This document shows positions 25,065-36,976 of a stretch of 52,461 bases of DNA, in pieces; the first letter of the stretch is position 1; each line of letters opens with the position of its first letter. Both the position numbers and the translations under genes were made by a program. The notes beneath the pieces were generated by a model. The model made no database searches. It was not told the DNA's origin and saw only the letters and a program-made list of their open reading frames with translations. The stretch comes from an uncultured Anaeromyxobacter sp. (GTDB lineage: Bacteria; Myxococcota; Myxococcia; Myxococcales; Anaeromyxobacteraceae), in NCBI GenBank assembly GCA_903904005.1, contig CAIVAR010000058.1:1-52461 (forward strand), written 5' to 3'.

Positions 25065-26213
25065 GTGCCCCGCCGATCCCTGGGAAAGACCCGCCGCATC
25101 GTCGTCAAGGTCGGAACCGGTACCTTAACGGACGGCGCCGGGCGCTTCGACCGGAAGAACTGCGAGCGGCTCTCCGCCGAGCTGGCCGGGCTCGCTGCGA
25201 CGCACGGCCTGGTGCTGGTCTCCTCCGGCGCCATCGCGCTCGGCGCCGATCGCCTGGGGCTCGTTCGATCGCCCCGGAAGAGCTGGGACATGGCCACGAA
25301 GCAGGCCGCCGCGGCCGTCGGCCAGCCGGATCTCATGGCCGAGTGGGGGCGCGCGCTGGGCGCCCACGGCCGCATCGTCGCCCAGGTCCTCCTCACCGCC
25401 GACGACCTGGCCAGCCGCAAGCGCTTCCTGAACGCCCGACACACCTTCGAGAGCCTGCTCGAGCACGGCGTGGTCCCGGTGGTGAACGAGAACGACACCG
25501 TGGCCGTCGACGAGATCAAGGTCGGGGACAACGACAGCCTGGCGGCCCTGGTGGCCACCTGCGTGGGCGCCGACCTGGTGGCGCTCCTCACCGACGTCGA
25601 GGGGCTCTACGACCGCGACCCGTGCCACCCCGCCGCGCGCCTCGTCGCCGACGTCCACAAGGTCACGAGCGAGGTGGAGCGGATGGCCGGCGGCGCCGGC
25701 AGCGCGAGCAGCGTCGGGGGCATGGTCACCAAGGTCGCCGCGGCCAAGCGGCTGGCCGCCCAGGGGGTGGGCACGGCGCTCCTCTCCGGCCGCCGCGCCG
25801 GCGCCCTCGGGGCGCTGCTCGCCGGCGATCCGGTGGGCACCTTCTTCCGTCCCGGCGCGGAGCGGCGGGCCGGACGGCGGGAGTGGCTGAGCCTCGCCGC
25901 CCGGGGGAAGGGCACCATCCTCGTCGACGCCGGCGCCCGCAAGGCGCTGGCCGACCAGGGCAAGAGCCTGCTGCCCTCCGGCGTGAAGGGGGTCGAGGGG
26001 TCGTTCGGGGTGGGGGATCCGGTCGACATCGCGGTGGCCGGGGAGCCCCCGTTCGCACGCGGCCTGGCCGGCTACGGGGCCGACGAGGTCCGGCGGATCG
26101 CCGGCCTGAAGTCGAGCGAGATCGAGCGGGCGCTGGGCTATAAGTACCTGGACGAGGTGGTTCACCGGAACGACATGGTCCTCACCGACCCCGGCAGCGA
26201 GGCGACGCGATGA
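25065..26213 (+). CDS. proB: Glutamate 5-kinase
   Basis: 382-aa kinase making gamma-glutamyl phosphate, the first proline step. The amino-acid kinase domain (about 10-265) shows [44 protein letters not shown] and the ATP-site region [15 protein letters not shown]-terminal PUA domain (about 280-360) includes [14 protein letters not shown] and [18 protein letters not shown] 25065 is the only start near the conserved N-terminus. The proA ATG overlaps the stop (ATGA). Confidence 0.96.
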   Translation: MPRRSLGKTRRIVVKVGTGTLTDGAGRFDRKNCERLSAELAGLAATHGLVLVSSGAIALGADRLGLVRSPRKSWDMATKQAAAAVGQPDLMAEWGRALGAHGRIVAQVLLTADDLASRKRFLNARHTFESLLEHGVVPVVNENDTVAVDEIKVGDNDSLAALVATCVGADLVALLTDVEGLYDRDPCHPAARLVADVHKVTSEVERMAGGAGSASSVGGMVTKVAAAKRLAAQGVGTALLSGRRAGALGALLAGDPVGTFFRPGAERRAGRREWLSLAARGKGTILVDAGARKALADQGKSLLPSGVKGVEGSFGVGDPVDIAVAGEPPFARGLAGYGADEVRRIAGLKSSEIERALGYKYLDEVVHRNDMVLTDPGSEATR

Positions 26214-27493
26214 GCGGCGAGCACCCCGGGCTCGCGCTTCGCATGCGCTCCCTGGCCGCCGACGCGCGGCGGGCCTCCCGGGTCCTTGCCCGCGCCTCCA
26301 CCGAGCAGAAGGACCTGGCGCTGCGCGCGGCCGCCGACGCCCTCTCCACCCACGCGGACGCCATCCTCGAGGCCAACCGGGCCGACGTCGCCGCCGCGGC
26401 GGCGGCCGGGTCCGGCGAGCCCTTCCTGGACCGGCTGCGCCTCGATCCGAAGCGGCTCGCCGCCATCGCCGCGGCCATCCGCGAGGTGGCCGCCCTGCCC
26501 GATCCCGTCGGCCGCGTGACCGCGAGCTGGAGCCGCCCTCACGGACTTTCCGTGAAGAAGGTGCGCATCCCGCTCGGCGTGGTGCTCATGGTCTACGAGG
26601 CCCGCCCCAACGTCACCGCCGAGGCCGCTGCACTCTGCGTGAAGAGCGGGAACGCCTGCATCCTGCGCCCCGGCTCCGACGCGCTGGCCTCCTCGCTCGC
26701 GCTGGGTGCCGCCTTCGCCGAGGGGCTCGACGCGGCCGGGCTCCCCGCCGCCGCCGCCCAGGTGGTGCCGGTGGCCGATCGCGACGCCACCTACGAGCTG
26801 CTCGCCCTCGACGACCTCATCGACCTGGCCATCCCGCGCGGCGGCCCGGGGCTGATCCGTGCCGTGGCCGAGCGGTCGCGGGTCCCGGTGGTGAAGCACT
26901 TCCAGGGGGTCTGCCACCTCTTCCTCGACGAGAGCGCCGGCGAGGCCGACGCCGTGGCCATCGCCGTGAACGGCAAGGTGCAGCGCCCCAGCGCCTGCAA
27001 CGCCACCGAGTGCCTGCTCGTGCACCGCGCCGCGGCGGAGCGGCTGTTGCCACCGGTGGCGCGCGCGCTCGTCGCCGAGGGGGTGGAGCTGCGCTGCGAT
27101 CCCACCGCGCTCGGCATCCTCGACCGCGCCGGCGTGGCCTGCGTCCAGGCCGCCGAGGAGGACTTCGGCCGGGAGTTCCTCGACGGGATCCTGGCGGTCC
27201 GGGTGGTGGGCGACCTCGACGGCGCGCTGGCCCACATCGCCCGGTACGGCTCGCTCCACACCGAGGCCATCGTCACCAACGACCTCGCCGCCGCCCGCCG
27301 CTTCGAGCGGGAGGTGGAGGCGAGCGCCGTCATGATCAACGCATCGACACGATTCAACGACGGCGGCGAGCTCGGGCTCGGCGCCGAGATCGGCATCAGC
27401 ACCACCAAGCTGCACGCGTTCGGCCCCATGGGGCTCGAGGAGCTCACCACGCAGAAGTACGTGGTCGAGGGGCGCGGAAACGTCCGTACCTGA
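26210..27493 (+). CDS. proA: Glutamate-5-semialdehyde dehydrogenase
   Basis: 427-aa NADPH-dependent reductase of gamma-glutamyl phosphate. The catalytic Cys263 lies in [13 protein letters not shown]; other family segments are [47 protein letters not shown] and the C-terminal [20 protein letters not shown]. Translation is coupled to proB through ATGA. Together they convert glutamate to the semialdehyde that cyclises to the proline precursor; proC is not in the window. Confidence 0.97.
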   Translation: MSGEHPGLALRMRSLAADARRASRVLARASTEQKDLALRAAADALSTHADAILEANRADVAAAAAAGSGEPFLDRLRLDPKRLAAIAAAIREVAALPDPVGRVTASWSRPHGLSVKKVRIPLGVVLMVYEARPNVTAEAAALCVKSGNACILRPGSDALASSLALGAAFAEGLDAAGLPAAAAQVVPVADRDATYELLALDDLIDLAIPRGGPGLIRAVAERSRVPVVKHFQGVCHLFLDESAGEADAVAIAVNGKVQRPSACNATECLLVHRAAAERLLPPVARALVAEGVELRCDPTALGILDRAGVACVQAAEEDFGREFLDGILAVRVVGDLDGALAHIARYGSLHTEAIVTNDLAAARRFEREVEASAVMINASTRFNDGGELGLGAEIGISTTKLHAFGPMGLEELTTQKYVVEGRGNVRT

Positions 27494-27509
27494 GAGAGGA
27501 ACCGCAAGC

Positions 27510-28148
27510 ATGGCGAAGGCGACGAAGGGCAAGAAGCCGGCGAAGTCGAAGGGCGGACCCGCGAGGAAGTCGTTCGCGAAGGGGGCCGGGGCGAAGGCCA
27601 GGCCCGCCGGGAAGGGCAAGGCGTCCGGGAAGAAGTTCTTCGTCGGCAAGGCGCCGAGGCCTGCCCAGGGCAGGAAGGGCGAGGTCTCGGCCCGTCCGGG
27701 CCTGAAGCGGGCCACGCTCCGGCCGGGCAAGAAGGTCGCGCCGCGCAAGGTCGCCACCCCGGCCGCGCCGGTCTCGGCGCCGGTCGTCGCAGCCGGCCTG
27801 CCGCCCGACGACGGGCAGCTGCGGGCGCTGGCGGCGGTGGCCGCCGGAGCCGACAAGAAGTCGGAGAACCCGGTGGTGCTCGACGTGCGCGGCCTCTCCG
27901 GCGTGGCCGACTACTTCGTGCTCCTCTCCGCCGACAGCGACCGGCAGGCGGCCGCCGTGGCCGACACCGTCGACGATCGGCTCACCGGCATGGGCGCGCA
28001 GCGCCTGGGCGCCGAGGGTCGGAGCGGCGGCGGGTGGGTGCTGCTCGACTTCGGCGACGTGGTGGTCCACGTGATGTCGCCGGAGGCCCGCGGGTTCTAC
28101 GACCTCGAGGGGCTCTGGGCCGACGCGCCGCGGGTCTCGGTCGGCTGA
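27510..28148 (+). CDS. rsfS: Ribosomal silencing factor RsfS with a long basic N-terminal extension
   Basis: The C-terminal half (about 98-212) is a clear RsfS/DUF143 domain: VVLDVRGLSGVADYFVLLSA, SDRQAAAVADTV, and GWVLLDFGDVVVHVMS followed by PEARGFYDLEGLW. RsfS binds ribosomal protein uL14 and blocks subunit joining. RsfS is normally 105-130 aa; here the first roughly 95 residues are an Ala/Lys/Arg/Gly/Pro-rich tail (AKATKGKKPAKSKGG onward), probably disordered and able to bind RNA (inference). AGAGAGGAAC precedes the ATG, 16 bases after proA. Confidence 0.92.
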   Translation: MAKATKGKKPAKSKGGPARKSFAKGAGAKARPAGKGKASGKKFFVGKAPRPAQGRKGEVSARPGLKRATLRPGKKVAPRKVATPAAPVSAPVVAAGLPPDDGQLRALAAVAAGADKKSENPVVLDVRGLSGVADYFVLLSADSDRQAAAVADTVDDRLTGMGAQRLGAEGRSGGGWVLLDFGDVVVHVMSPEARGFYDLEGLWADAPRVSVG

Positions 28149-28172
28149 CCGCTCCCCGGGGGGCGCAGCCCC

Positions 28173-28186
28173 TTGATTTGACTCAA
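28173..28186 (+). promoter_or_regulatory. FNR-like box upstream of nifJ
   Basis: TTGATTTGACTCAA matches TTGAT-N4-ATCAA at 9 of 10 defined positions, inside an AT-rich island of about 25 bases that stands out in this GC-rich DNA. It lies 121 bases before the nifJ ATG. FNR/CRP-family regulators commonly control pyruvate:ferredoxin oxidoreductase under anoxia, so the location makes sense; binding is not proven. Confidence 0.5.
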
Positions 28187-28207
28187 TGTTTCTTATTCCG
28201 CCGGTTC

Positions 28208-28246
28208 GGGCCGGATCGCCGATCCAGATCGGCCCATCCCGGGCCG
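28208..28246. promoter_or_regulatory. Phased GGGCCG inverted-repeat array in the nifJ promoter
   Basis: GGGCCG (28208-28213), its inverse CGGCCC (28230-28235) and GGGCCG (28241-28246) are spaced 22 and 11 bases apart, so all fall on one face of the helix. A nested GGATCG-C-CGATCC (28213-28225) sits inside the first pair. The array lies between the FNR-like box and the -10 hexamer, where an operator would be expected. Confidence 0.4.
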
Positions 28247-28253
28247 GTCGGGG

Positions 28254-28259
28254 TAGAAT
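28254..28259 (+). promoter_or_regulatory. -10 element of nifJ
   Basis: TAGAAT is 5/6 to the consensus and lies 48 bases before the ATG, so this mRNA has a normal leader with a GGAGG ribosome site (28299-28303). No consensus -35 is present, which fits an activator-dependent promoter. Confidence 0.45.
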
Positions 28260-28307
28260 CCCTCCCCTTCACGAAACAACCACGCGCGCTCGGTCGCCGG
28301 AGGACGC

Positions 28308-31949
<3,642 letters not shown>

Positions 31950-31951
31950 GC

Positions 31952-32698
31952 ATGAACCCGCGCCCGCTCCTCGCCGCCGCGATCCTCCTCCTCGCCGCCC
32001 CGGCGGGGAGCGTCCTGGCCCAGGACGCCGCGCTCCGGGCATCGCCGCCCGGGTCCGTGGCCCACCCCCGCCCGCCCCGGACCATCGCGGTCTCCGGGAC
32101 GGGGAAGGTGGCGGTTCCTCCCGACTCGGCCTCCTTCACCGTGGGTGTCGAGTCGACCGCCAGGACGGTCGGCGCGGCCACCGCCGAGGTGAACACCCGG
32201 ATGAAGGCCGTCCTCGACGCGGTGGCGGCCGCCGGCGTCCCCGGGAAGGACGTCCGTACGGTTCGCTACGACGTCTCCATCGACCGCCCCTGGAAGGACG
32301 GCAAGCAGCAGCCCATCGCCGGCTACCGGGTCTCGACCGCCGCCGACGTGAAGGTGCGGGATCTCGCGAAGCTGGGGAAGATCCTCGACGCGGTGACCAC
32401 GGCCGGATCGAACCAGCTCCAGTCGCTCCGCATGGAGCGACTCGATCCGAAGCCCCAGCAGCTCGAGGCGCTCGCGCTCGCCTATGCGGCGGCCCGCGAG
32501 AAGGCCAAGGCCATCGCCATCGCAGCGGGGGTGGAGCTCGGCGAGTTCGTCACCGTGTCGGAGGAGGGGATCGCTCCCCGGCCGATGCCCGGGCTCATGA
32601 TGGCCCGCTCCATGGCGGCCGACGCGTCGTCCGCGCCGGTGGCCGAGGGCGAGCTCGAGTACGGGGCGCGGGTCGAGGCGGTCTTCGCGGTCAAGTAG
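31952..32698 (+). CDS. Secreted SIMPL-domain (DUF541) protein
   Basis: 248 aa from ATG 31952, starting 2 bases after the nifJ stop. The signal peptide is MNPRPLLAAAILLLAAPAGSVLA. The SIMPL/DUF541 pattern is seen as IAVSGTGKVAVPPDSASFTVGV at the mature start, then GYRVSTAADVKVRDLAKLGKILDAV and ALAYAAAREKAKAIAIAAGVELG, with GARVEAVFAV at the end. Bacterial SIMPL proteins are periplasmic or outer-membrane associated and of unclear function. Cotranscription with nifJ is likely by spacing; a functional link is not evident. Confidence 0.85.
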   Translation: MNPRPLLAAAILLLAAPAGSVLAQDAALRASPPGSVAHPRPPRTIAVSGTGKVAVPPDSASFTVGVESTARTVGAATAEVNTRMKAVLDAVAAAGVPGKDVRTVRYDVSIDRPWKDGKQQPIAGYRVSTAADVKVRDLAKLGKILDAVTTAGSNQLQSLRMERLDPKPQQLEALALAYAAAREKAKAIAIAAGVELGEFVTVSEEGIAPRPMPGLMMARSMAADASSAPVAEGELEYGARVEAVFAVK

Positions 32699-32701
32699 CC
32701 G

Positions 32702-33481
32702 TCACTCCAGCAGGCTGAGCGTCGTCGACGACTTCCTGTCCCGCCGCTCGCCCGCCCCCGCCGATCGGTAGTCGCTCTCGTGCCGGAGCACGACGAGCCG
32801 GTCCCCGCTGCGGCCGAAGCGGAGGACGTCCTTCTGCTCGATATCGAAGGTGATGATGAGGAAGATGCGCCCCTTGAGGAGGACGCGTCGATCGGTGGCG
32901 AGCGGCACGCCGTCCTTGCCGAGCCAGACCCGCGCCGTCGCCTCGACGTCCTTCACGTACTTCCGGTCCCGCGTGGCGATCGACGGCTTCATCCGGAACG
33001 TGAGCACGCGCGTCGGCGCGCCCTCGAAGGGCTCCACCTTGTCCTCGAGCAGCGTGGCGTCGTGGAGCGAGCGCAGCATCTCGGGAACGGCGTCGAGGGA
33101 GCGGGCCAGCGCGAGGGTGCGCAGGTCGGAGATGGCGTCGCGCGCCGGGGCCTGGGCCTCCGGGTTCAGGAGCCGCTCCCGCTCCTCGGCCTCGGCCCGG
33201 GCGAGCAAGGCGGGGCTCCAGCCGACCCGCAGCCCCTCCGGCCCGGCCGACACCGTCGCCGTGGCGGTTCCCGTGGAGGGCGCCACGTCGTCGTCCCCCT
33301 GCTGGAAGGTCACCTTGTGCTCGACCCGCGCGCGGACCGGGGTGGTGCCGGGAAGCCGGGCCAGCACCCCCACCAGCTGGGCGAGGGGATCGGGCGGGGC
33401 CGCAGCGGCCGGCGGCGGCGCGCCGATGACGTCGGGGGGCGCGGCGAGCACGAGGAGGAGGAGCGCGGTGGGCAGGAGCAT
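32702..33481 (-). CDS. Secreted hypothetical protein downstream of the TSUP gene
   Basis: 259 aa with a signal-like N-terminus (MLLPTALLLLVLAAPPDVIGAPPP). The mature part has beta-prone segments with a VKDVEATARVWLGKDGVPLATDRR pattern that resembles periplasmic LolA-like or DUF-type beta proteins, but I recognise no family. An AT-rich TTATAT ends 9 bases before the ATG, so it may have its own promoter besides being third in the mgsA-TSUP direction (25-base gap). It converges with the SIMPL gene, with 3 bases between stops. Confidence 0.7.
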   Translation of the reverse strand: MLLPTALLLLVLAAPPDVIGAPPPAAAAPPDPLAQLVGVLARLPGTTPVRARVEHKVTFQQGDDDVAPSTGTATATVSAGPEGLRVGWSPALLARAEAEERERLLNPEAQAPARDAISDLRTLALARSLDAVPEMLRSLHDATLLEDKVEPFEGAPTRVLTFRMKPSIATRDRKYVKDVEATARVWLGKDGVPLATDRRVLLKGRIFLIITFDIEQKDVLRFGRSGDRLVVLRHESDYRSAGAGERRDRKSSTTLSLLE

Positions 33482-33506
33482 GGGCCGGGCATATAACCGG
33501 CCGCTT

Positions 33507-34268
33507 CTACCCGCGCGCCAGGTCCGTGCCGAGCTTGACCACGAGTGCCAGGACCACGAGCAGCACCACCCACCGGACCAGCCTGTCCCCGCCGCGGACG
33601 GCGAGGTGCGCGCCGGCGAGCCCGCCGGCGAACTGCCCGGCCGCCATGGGGAGCGCCACGTTCCAGGCCACGAGCCCCCGCGAGGCGAAGAGGGCCACCG
33701 CGGCCAGGTTGGAGGCGAAGTTCACCACCTTGGCGTCGGCCGACGCCTCCCGCATCCCGGCGCCGAAGAAGAGGACGAAACCGAAGATGAGGAAGGTCCC
33801 GGTGCCGGGCCCGAAGAAGCCGTCGTAGGCGCCGATGACGAGCGCGATGGCGGCGGCCACGGAGAGCGACCGGTGCGCCCCGGCCCGCGGCGTGGCCGGC
33901 GTGGCGGGTCGGATGGCCAGGACCACCGCCACCACCACGAGGAGTCCCAGCACCACCGGGCGCAGCATGGCCGGCGGGACGAGCAGGACGAGCGCCGCGC
34001 CGCCGAGGGAGCCGAGGAGCCCGGCCGGGAAGGTGACCTTCGCCACCCGCCCATCCACGAGCCCCGCCCGGGCGTAGCGGAGCAGGGCCGCCCCGGAGCC
34101 GAAGACGCTCTGCCCCTTGTTGGTCCCGAGCGCGAGCGCAGGCGGGAGCCCGGCCGCGAGCAGCGCCGGAAGGGTGATGAGCCCGCCGCCACCGGCGATG
34201 GCGTCCACGGTCCCTGCCACGAACGAGGCGACGACGAGGAGCGCGAGCGCGGGAAGGGAGACGTCCAA
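33507..34268 (-). CDS. TSUP (TauE/SafE) family membrane transporter
   Basis: 253-aa membrane protein with two repeats of about four helices. Family features are VAGTVDAIAGGGGLITLPALLAAGLPP with LALGTNKGQS in the first half, and GAYDGFFGPGTGTFLIF in the second. TSUP proteins move sulfite, sulfoacetate or related organosulfur anions; the YfcA-like form here gives no substrate. The start is TTG 34268, the only one placing the first helix correctly, and a TAGGCT hexamer 9 bases upstream supports it. It lies downstream of mgsA. Confidence 0.9.
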   Translation of the reverse strand: MDVSLPALALLVVASFVAGTVDAIAGGGGLITLPALLAAGLPPALALGTNKGQSVFGSGAALLRYARAGLVDGRVAKVTFPAGLLGSLGGAALVLLVPPAMLRPVVLGLLVVVAVVLAIRPATPATPRAGAHRSLSVAAAIALVIGAYDGFFGPGTGTFLIFGFVLFFGAGMREASADAKVVNFASNLAAVALFASRGLVAWNVALPMAAGQFAGGLAGAHLAVRGGDRLVRWVVLLVVLALVVKLGTDLARG

Positions 34269-34277
34269 GCGGGGCGC

Positions 34278-34283
34278 AGCCTA
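34278..34283 (-). promoter_or_regulatory. -10-like element before the TSUP gene
   Basis: TAGGCT (34283-34278 on the minus strand) ends 9 bases before the TTG start, in the 26-base gap after mgsA. No -35 is evident. It may give an internal leaderless start in addition to read-through from mgsA. Confidence 0.35.
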
Positions 34284-34294
34284 CCAGCTCGGGG

Positions 34295-34765
34295 TCAGAC
34301 TGCGGGCTTCGCCGTGGCCCCGGCGGCCCCGCCGAGCGGCCCCCCGTAGGTCTCCGCCATCAGGTGGGACGAGACGATGAAGTCGGCGGTGGCGCGGTTG
34401 CACGCGGTGGGGATGTTGTAGAGCACCGCGATCCGCAGCAGCGCCTTCACGTCGGTGTCGTGCGGGTGCGGTTCGAGCGGGTCCCAGAAGAAGATGAGCA
34501 CGTCGAGCTTGCCCTCGGCGATCATCGCGCCGAGTTGCTGGTCGCCCCCCATCGGTCCGGAGAGGAGCCGCTGCACCTCGAGCCCGAGCCGGCTGTGGAT
34601 GAGCTTGCCGGTGGTCCCGGTGCCGAGGAGCTGGTGGCGGGAGAGGGTGCCCTGGTTGAAGCGGGCCCAGTCGAGCAGGTCCTCCTTCTTGTTGTCGTGG
34701 GCCACGAGCGCCACGCGCTTGCGGATCTCCATGGACGGCGTCGCGGTCTTCGGTGTCGCGGTCAT
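34295..34765 (-). CDS. mgsA: Methylglyoxal synthase
   Basis: 156-aa enzyme converting dihydroxyacetone phosphate to methylglyoxal and phosphate, a glycolytic bypass under phosphate limitation. Motifs: VALVAHDNKK (His23), the phosphate-binding GTTGKLI, SGPMGGDQQ with catalytic Asp75, and DPLEPHPHDTDVKALLRIA (His102, Asp105). The end carries NIPTACNRATADFIVSS. An alternative start (MEIRKRV, residue 12) is closer to the usual family N-terminus. CATGAT lies 6 bases before ATG 34765. It is divergent from rlmH. Confidence 0.95.
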   Translation of the reverse strand: MTATPKTATPSMEIRKRVALVAHDNKKEDLLDWARFNQGTLSRHQLLGTGTTGKLIHSRLGLEVQRLLSGPMGGDQQLGAMIAEGKLDVLIFFWDPLEPHPHDTDVKALLRIAVLYNIPTACNRATADFIVSSHLMAETYGGPLGGAAGATAKPAV

Positions 34766-34818
34766 GCGGGGATCATGCCCCGGGTCGGGGTCCGGCGCAT
34801 GACGATCCTGGGTCGCGG

Positions 34819-34824
34819 TAGAGT
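34819..34824 (+). promoter_or_regulatory. -10-like element of rlmH
   Basis: TAGAGT ends 6 bases before the GTG at 34831, in the 65-base gap shared with the divergent mgsA. A leaderless transcript is predicted. Confidence 0.45.
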
Positions 34825-34830
34825 CGTCCC

Positions 34831-35292
34831 GTGCGCATCCGCCTCCTCTCCGTCGGCAAGGACCGGTCCGGGCTCTACGCCCCGGCCGTCGAGGAGTACG
34901 CGAAGCGCATCTCCCGCTACGTGAAGTTCGCCGTCGAGGAGGTCCCGGAGGCGCGCAAGGCCGCCGGGACGCCCCGGGCCCGGGACGAGGAGGGGGCCTC
35001 GCTCCTCGACCGCATCGAGGACGGGGAGCGGGTGGTGCTCCTCGACGAGCGGGGCAAGGAGCACGACAGCCTGGCCTTCGCCCGGCGGGTCGGCGCCTGG
35101 GTGGAGGGGGCCCGGGACGTGACCCTCGTCATCGGCGGGTCGGACGGGCACGGCGACGCGGTCCGGGCCCGGGCGGCGGAGACCCTCTGCCTCTCCCGGC
35201 TCACGCTCGCCCACCGGCTGGCCCGGCTGGTCCTCGTCGAGCAACTCTACCGGGCCTTCACCATCCTCCGCGGCGAGCCATACCACAAGTGA
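34831..35292 (+). CDS. rlmH: 23S rRNA (pseudouridine1915-N3)-methyltransferase
   Basis: 153-aa SPOUT methyltransferase that methylates pseudouridine 1915 of 23S rRNA helix 69. It starts MRIRLLSVGKDRSG, carries the SAM-binding knot region VTLVIGGSDGHG and LSRLTLAHRLARLVLVEQLY, and ends with the hallmark RAFTILRGEPYHK. GTG 34831 is the only sensible start. rlmH usually follows rsfS; here it is about 6.7 kb away. Confidence 0.95.
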   Translation: MRIRLLSVGKDRSGLYAPAVEEYAKRISRYVKFAVEEVPEARKAAGTPRARDEEGASLLDRIEDGERVVLLDERGKEHDSLAFARRVGAWVEGARDVTLVIGGSDGHGDAVRARAAETLCLSRLTLAHRLARLVLVEQLYRAFTILRGEPYHK

Positions 35293-35337
35293 ACCCTGGG
35301 CCTCCCCGGGTCCGCCTGGCCCGGCTCTCGCATGAGC

Positions 35338-35379
35338 CCCTTGAGTTCCCTTGAGAACCGGGGGAGCGTGGCCTAGGCT
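35338..35379 (+). promoter_or_regulatory. gpmI promoter with CCCTTGAG direct repeat
   Basis: CCCTTGAG occurs twice at exactly 10-base period (35338-35345, 35348-35355). The second copy contains TTGAGA (35351-35356, 5/6 to -35), followed by a 17-base spacer and TAGGCT (35374-35379). The predicted leader is about 40 bases. The repeat could be an activator or repressor site on one helix face. Confidence 0.5.
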
Positions 35380-35424
35380 TTCCCTCCATTCCCGGCGTGC
35401 GAAGGCGCGCCCAGCGAGGTTCCA

Positions 35425-36975
35425 TTGCCCCAGGTGAAGCCCGTCCTCCTCGTCGTCCTCGACGGTTGGGGGATCCGCGTCGAGCGGGAAGCCAACGCCA
35501 TCGCCATCGCCGGAACGCCCTGCATGGACGCGCTCGTGCGCGACTACCCGTCGACCGCGCTGCGGACCTCCGGTCTCGCCGTCGGACTCCCCGACGGACA
35601 GATGGGCAACTCCGAGGTGGGGCACACCAACCTCGGCGCCGGCCGGATCGTCTACCAGGACCTGGTGCGCATCAACCGCGCCATCGAGGACGGCTCCTTC
35701 TTCCAGATCCCCGCGCTGCTCGAGGCCGTGCGCAAGGCCAAGGCGGTGGGCGGGGCGGTGCACTTCATGGGGCTCGTCTCCGACGGCGGCGTCCACAGCC
35801 AGGACGCGCACCTGCACGCGCTGCTCGAGCTGGCCCGGCGCGAGGGGGTGGCGAAGGCCTACGTCCACGCCTTCCTCGACGGCCGCGACACGCCGCCCAG
35901 GAGCGGCCTCGGGTTCGTCCAGTCGCTCGAGAACCGCATGAAGGAGAAGGGCTACGGCAAGGTGGCCACCGTCATGGGGCGCTTCTTCGCCATGGACCGC
36001 GACAAGCGCTGGGACCGGGTGAAGGAGGCCTTCGACGCCATGGTCCGCTCGGAGGGCTACAAGGCCACCTCCGGCGTGAACGCCGTCGAGCAGGCGTACG
36101 CCCGCGGCGAGACCGACGAGTTCGTGAAGCCCACCGTGGTCGTGAACGGGGGAGGGGAGCCGGTGGCGCGCATCAAGGACGGCGACGCGCTCGTCTTCTT
36201 CAACTTCCGCTCCGACCGGGCCCGCGAGATCACCCGCGCCTTCATGCAGGCCGACTTCAAGGACTTCGACGCCTCGGCGCGTCCACGCCTCTCCGCCTTC
36301 GCCGGCATGGCCCAGTACGACGAGACCTTCGACCTGCCGGCCGCCTTCCCACCCGAGCAGCCCACCGAGATCTTCCCGGAGATCGTGTCGCGGGCAGGGT
36401 TGAAGCAGCTGCGCTGCGCGGAGACCGAGAAGTACGCCCACGTCACCTTCTTCTTCAACGGCGGGCGGGAGACGGTCTTCCCGGGGGAGGACCGGGCGCT
36501 CGTGCCCAGCCCGCGCGACGTGAAGACCTACGACGAGAAGCCGGAGATGAGCGCGCGGCAGGTCGCCGACAAGGTGGTCGAGGCCATCCGGACGCGCCGT
36601 TACGGCTTCATCCTGGTGAACTTCGCCAACGCCGACATGGTCGGCCACACCGGCCGGCTCGACGCGGCGGTGAAGGCCGTCAAGGTCGTCGACGAGTGCA
36701 TCGGGCGGCTCTGGGCCGCGGCCAGCGAGGCCGGCATGGCCATGCTCGTCACCGCCGACCACGGCAACGCCGAGATGATGGTCGACCCGATCACCGGCGA
36801 GCCCCACACCGCCCACACGCTCGGTCCCGTGCCCTTCATCCTGGCCGACCCCGACCTGCGCGGCGCCAGGCTCCGCCAGGACGGCGTCCTCGCCGACGTG
36901 GCGCCCACCGCCCTCCAGGTCCTCGGACTCCCGCAGCCGAAGGAGATGAAGGGGCTCGGACTCCTGGTGAAGTGA
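35425..36975 (+). CDS. gpmI: 2,3-bisphosphoglycerate-independent phosphoglycerate mutase
   Basis: 516-aa Mn-dependent mutase interconverting 3- and 2-phosphoglycerate. The N-terminal LLVVLDGWGI holds a metal ligand, GQMGNSEVGHTNLGAGR contains the catalytic Ser63, and HFMGLVSDGGVHS is the family segment that follows. FDGRDT-like FLDGRDTPPRSG and the C-terminal ADHGNAEMM are also present. TTG 35425 is preferred over GTG 35434 because GAGG lies 5 bases before the TTG. comF starts 1 base after the stop. Confidence 0.96.
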   Translation: MPQVKPVLLVVLDGWGIRVEREANAIAIAGTPCMDALVRDYPSTALRTSGLAVGLPDGQMGNSEVGHTNLGAGRIVYQDLVRINRAIEDGSFFQIPALLEAVRKAKAVGGAVHFMGLVSDGGVHSQDAHLHALLELARREGVAKAYVHAFLDGRDTPPRSGLGFVQSLENRMKEKGYGKVATVMGRFFAMDRDKRWDRVKEAFDAMVRSEGYKATSGVNAVEQAYARGETDEFVKPTVVVNGGGEPVARIKDGDALVFFNFRSDRAREITRAFMQADFKDFDASARPRLSAFAGMAQYDETFDLPAAFPPEQPTEIFPEIVSRAGLKQLRCAETEKYAHVTFFFNGGRETVFPGEDRALVPSPRDVKTYDEKPEMSARQVADKVVEAIRTRRYGFILVNFANADMVGHTGRLDAAVKAVKVVDECIGRLWAAASEAGMAMLVTADHGNAEMMVDPITGEPHTAHTLGPVPFILADPDLRGARLRQDGVLADVAPTALQVLGLPQPKEMKGLGLLVK

Positions 36976-36976
36976 G

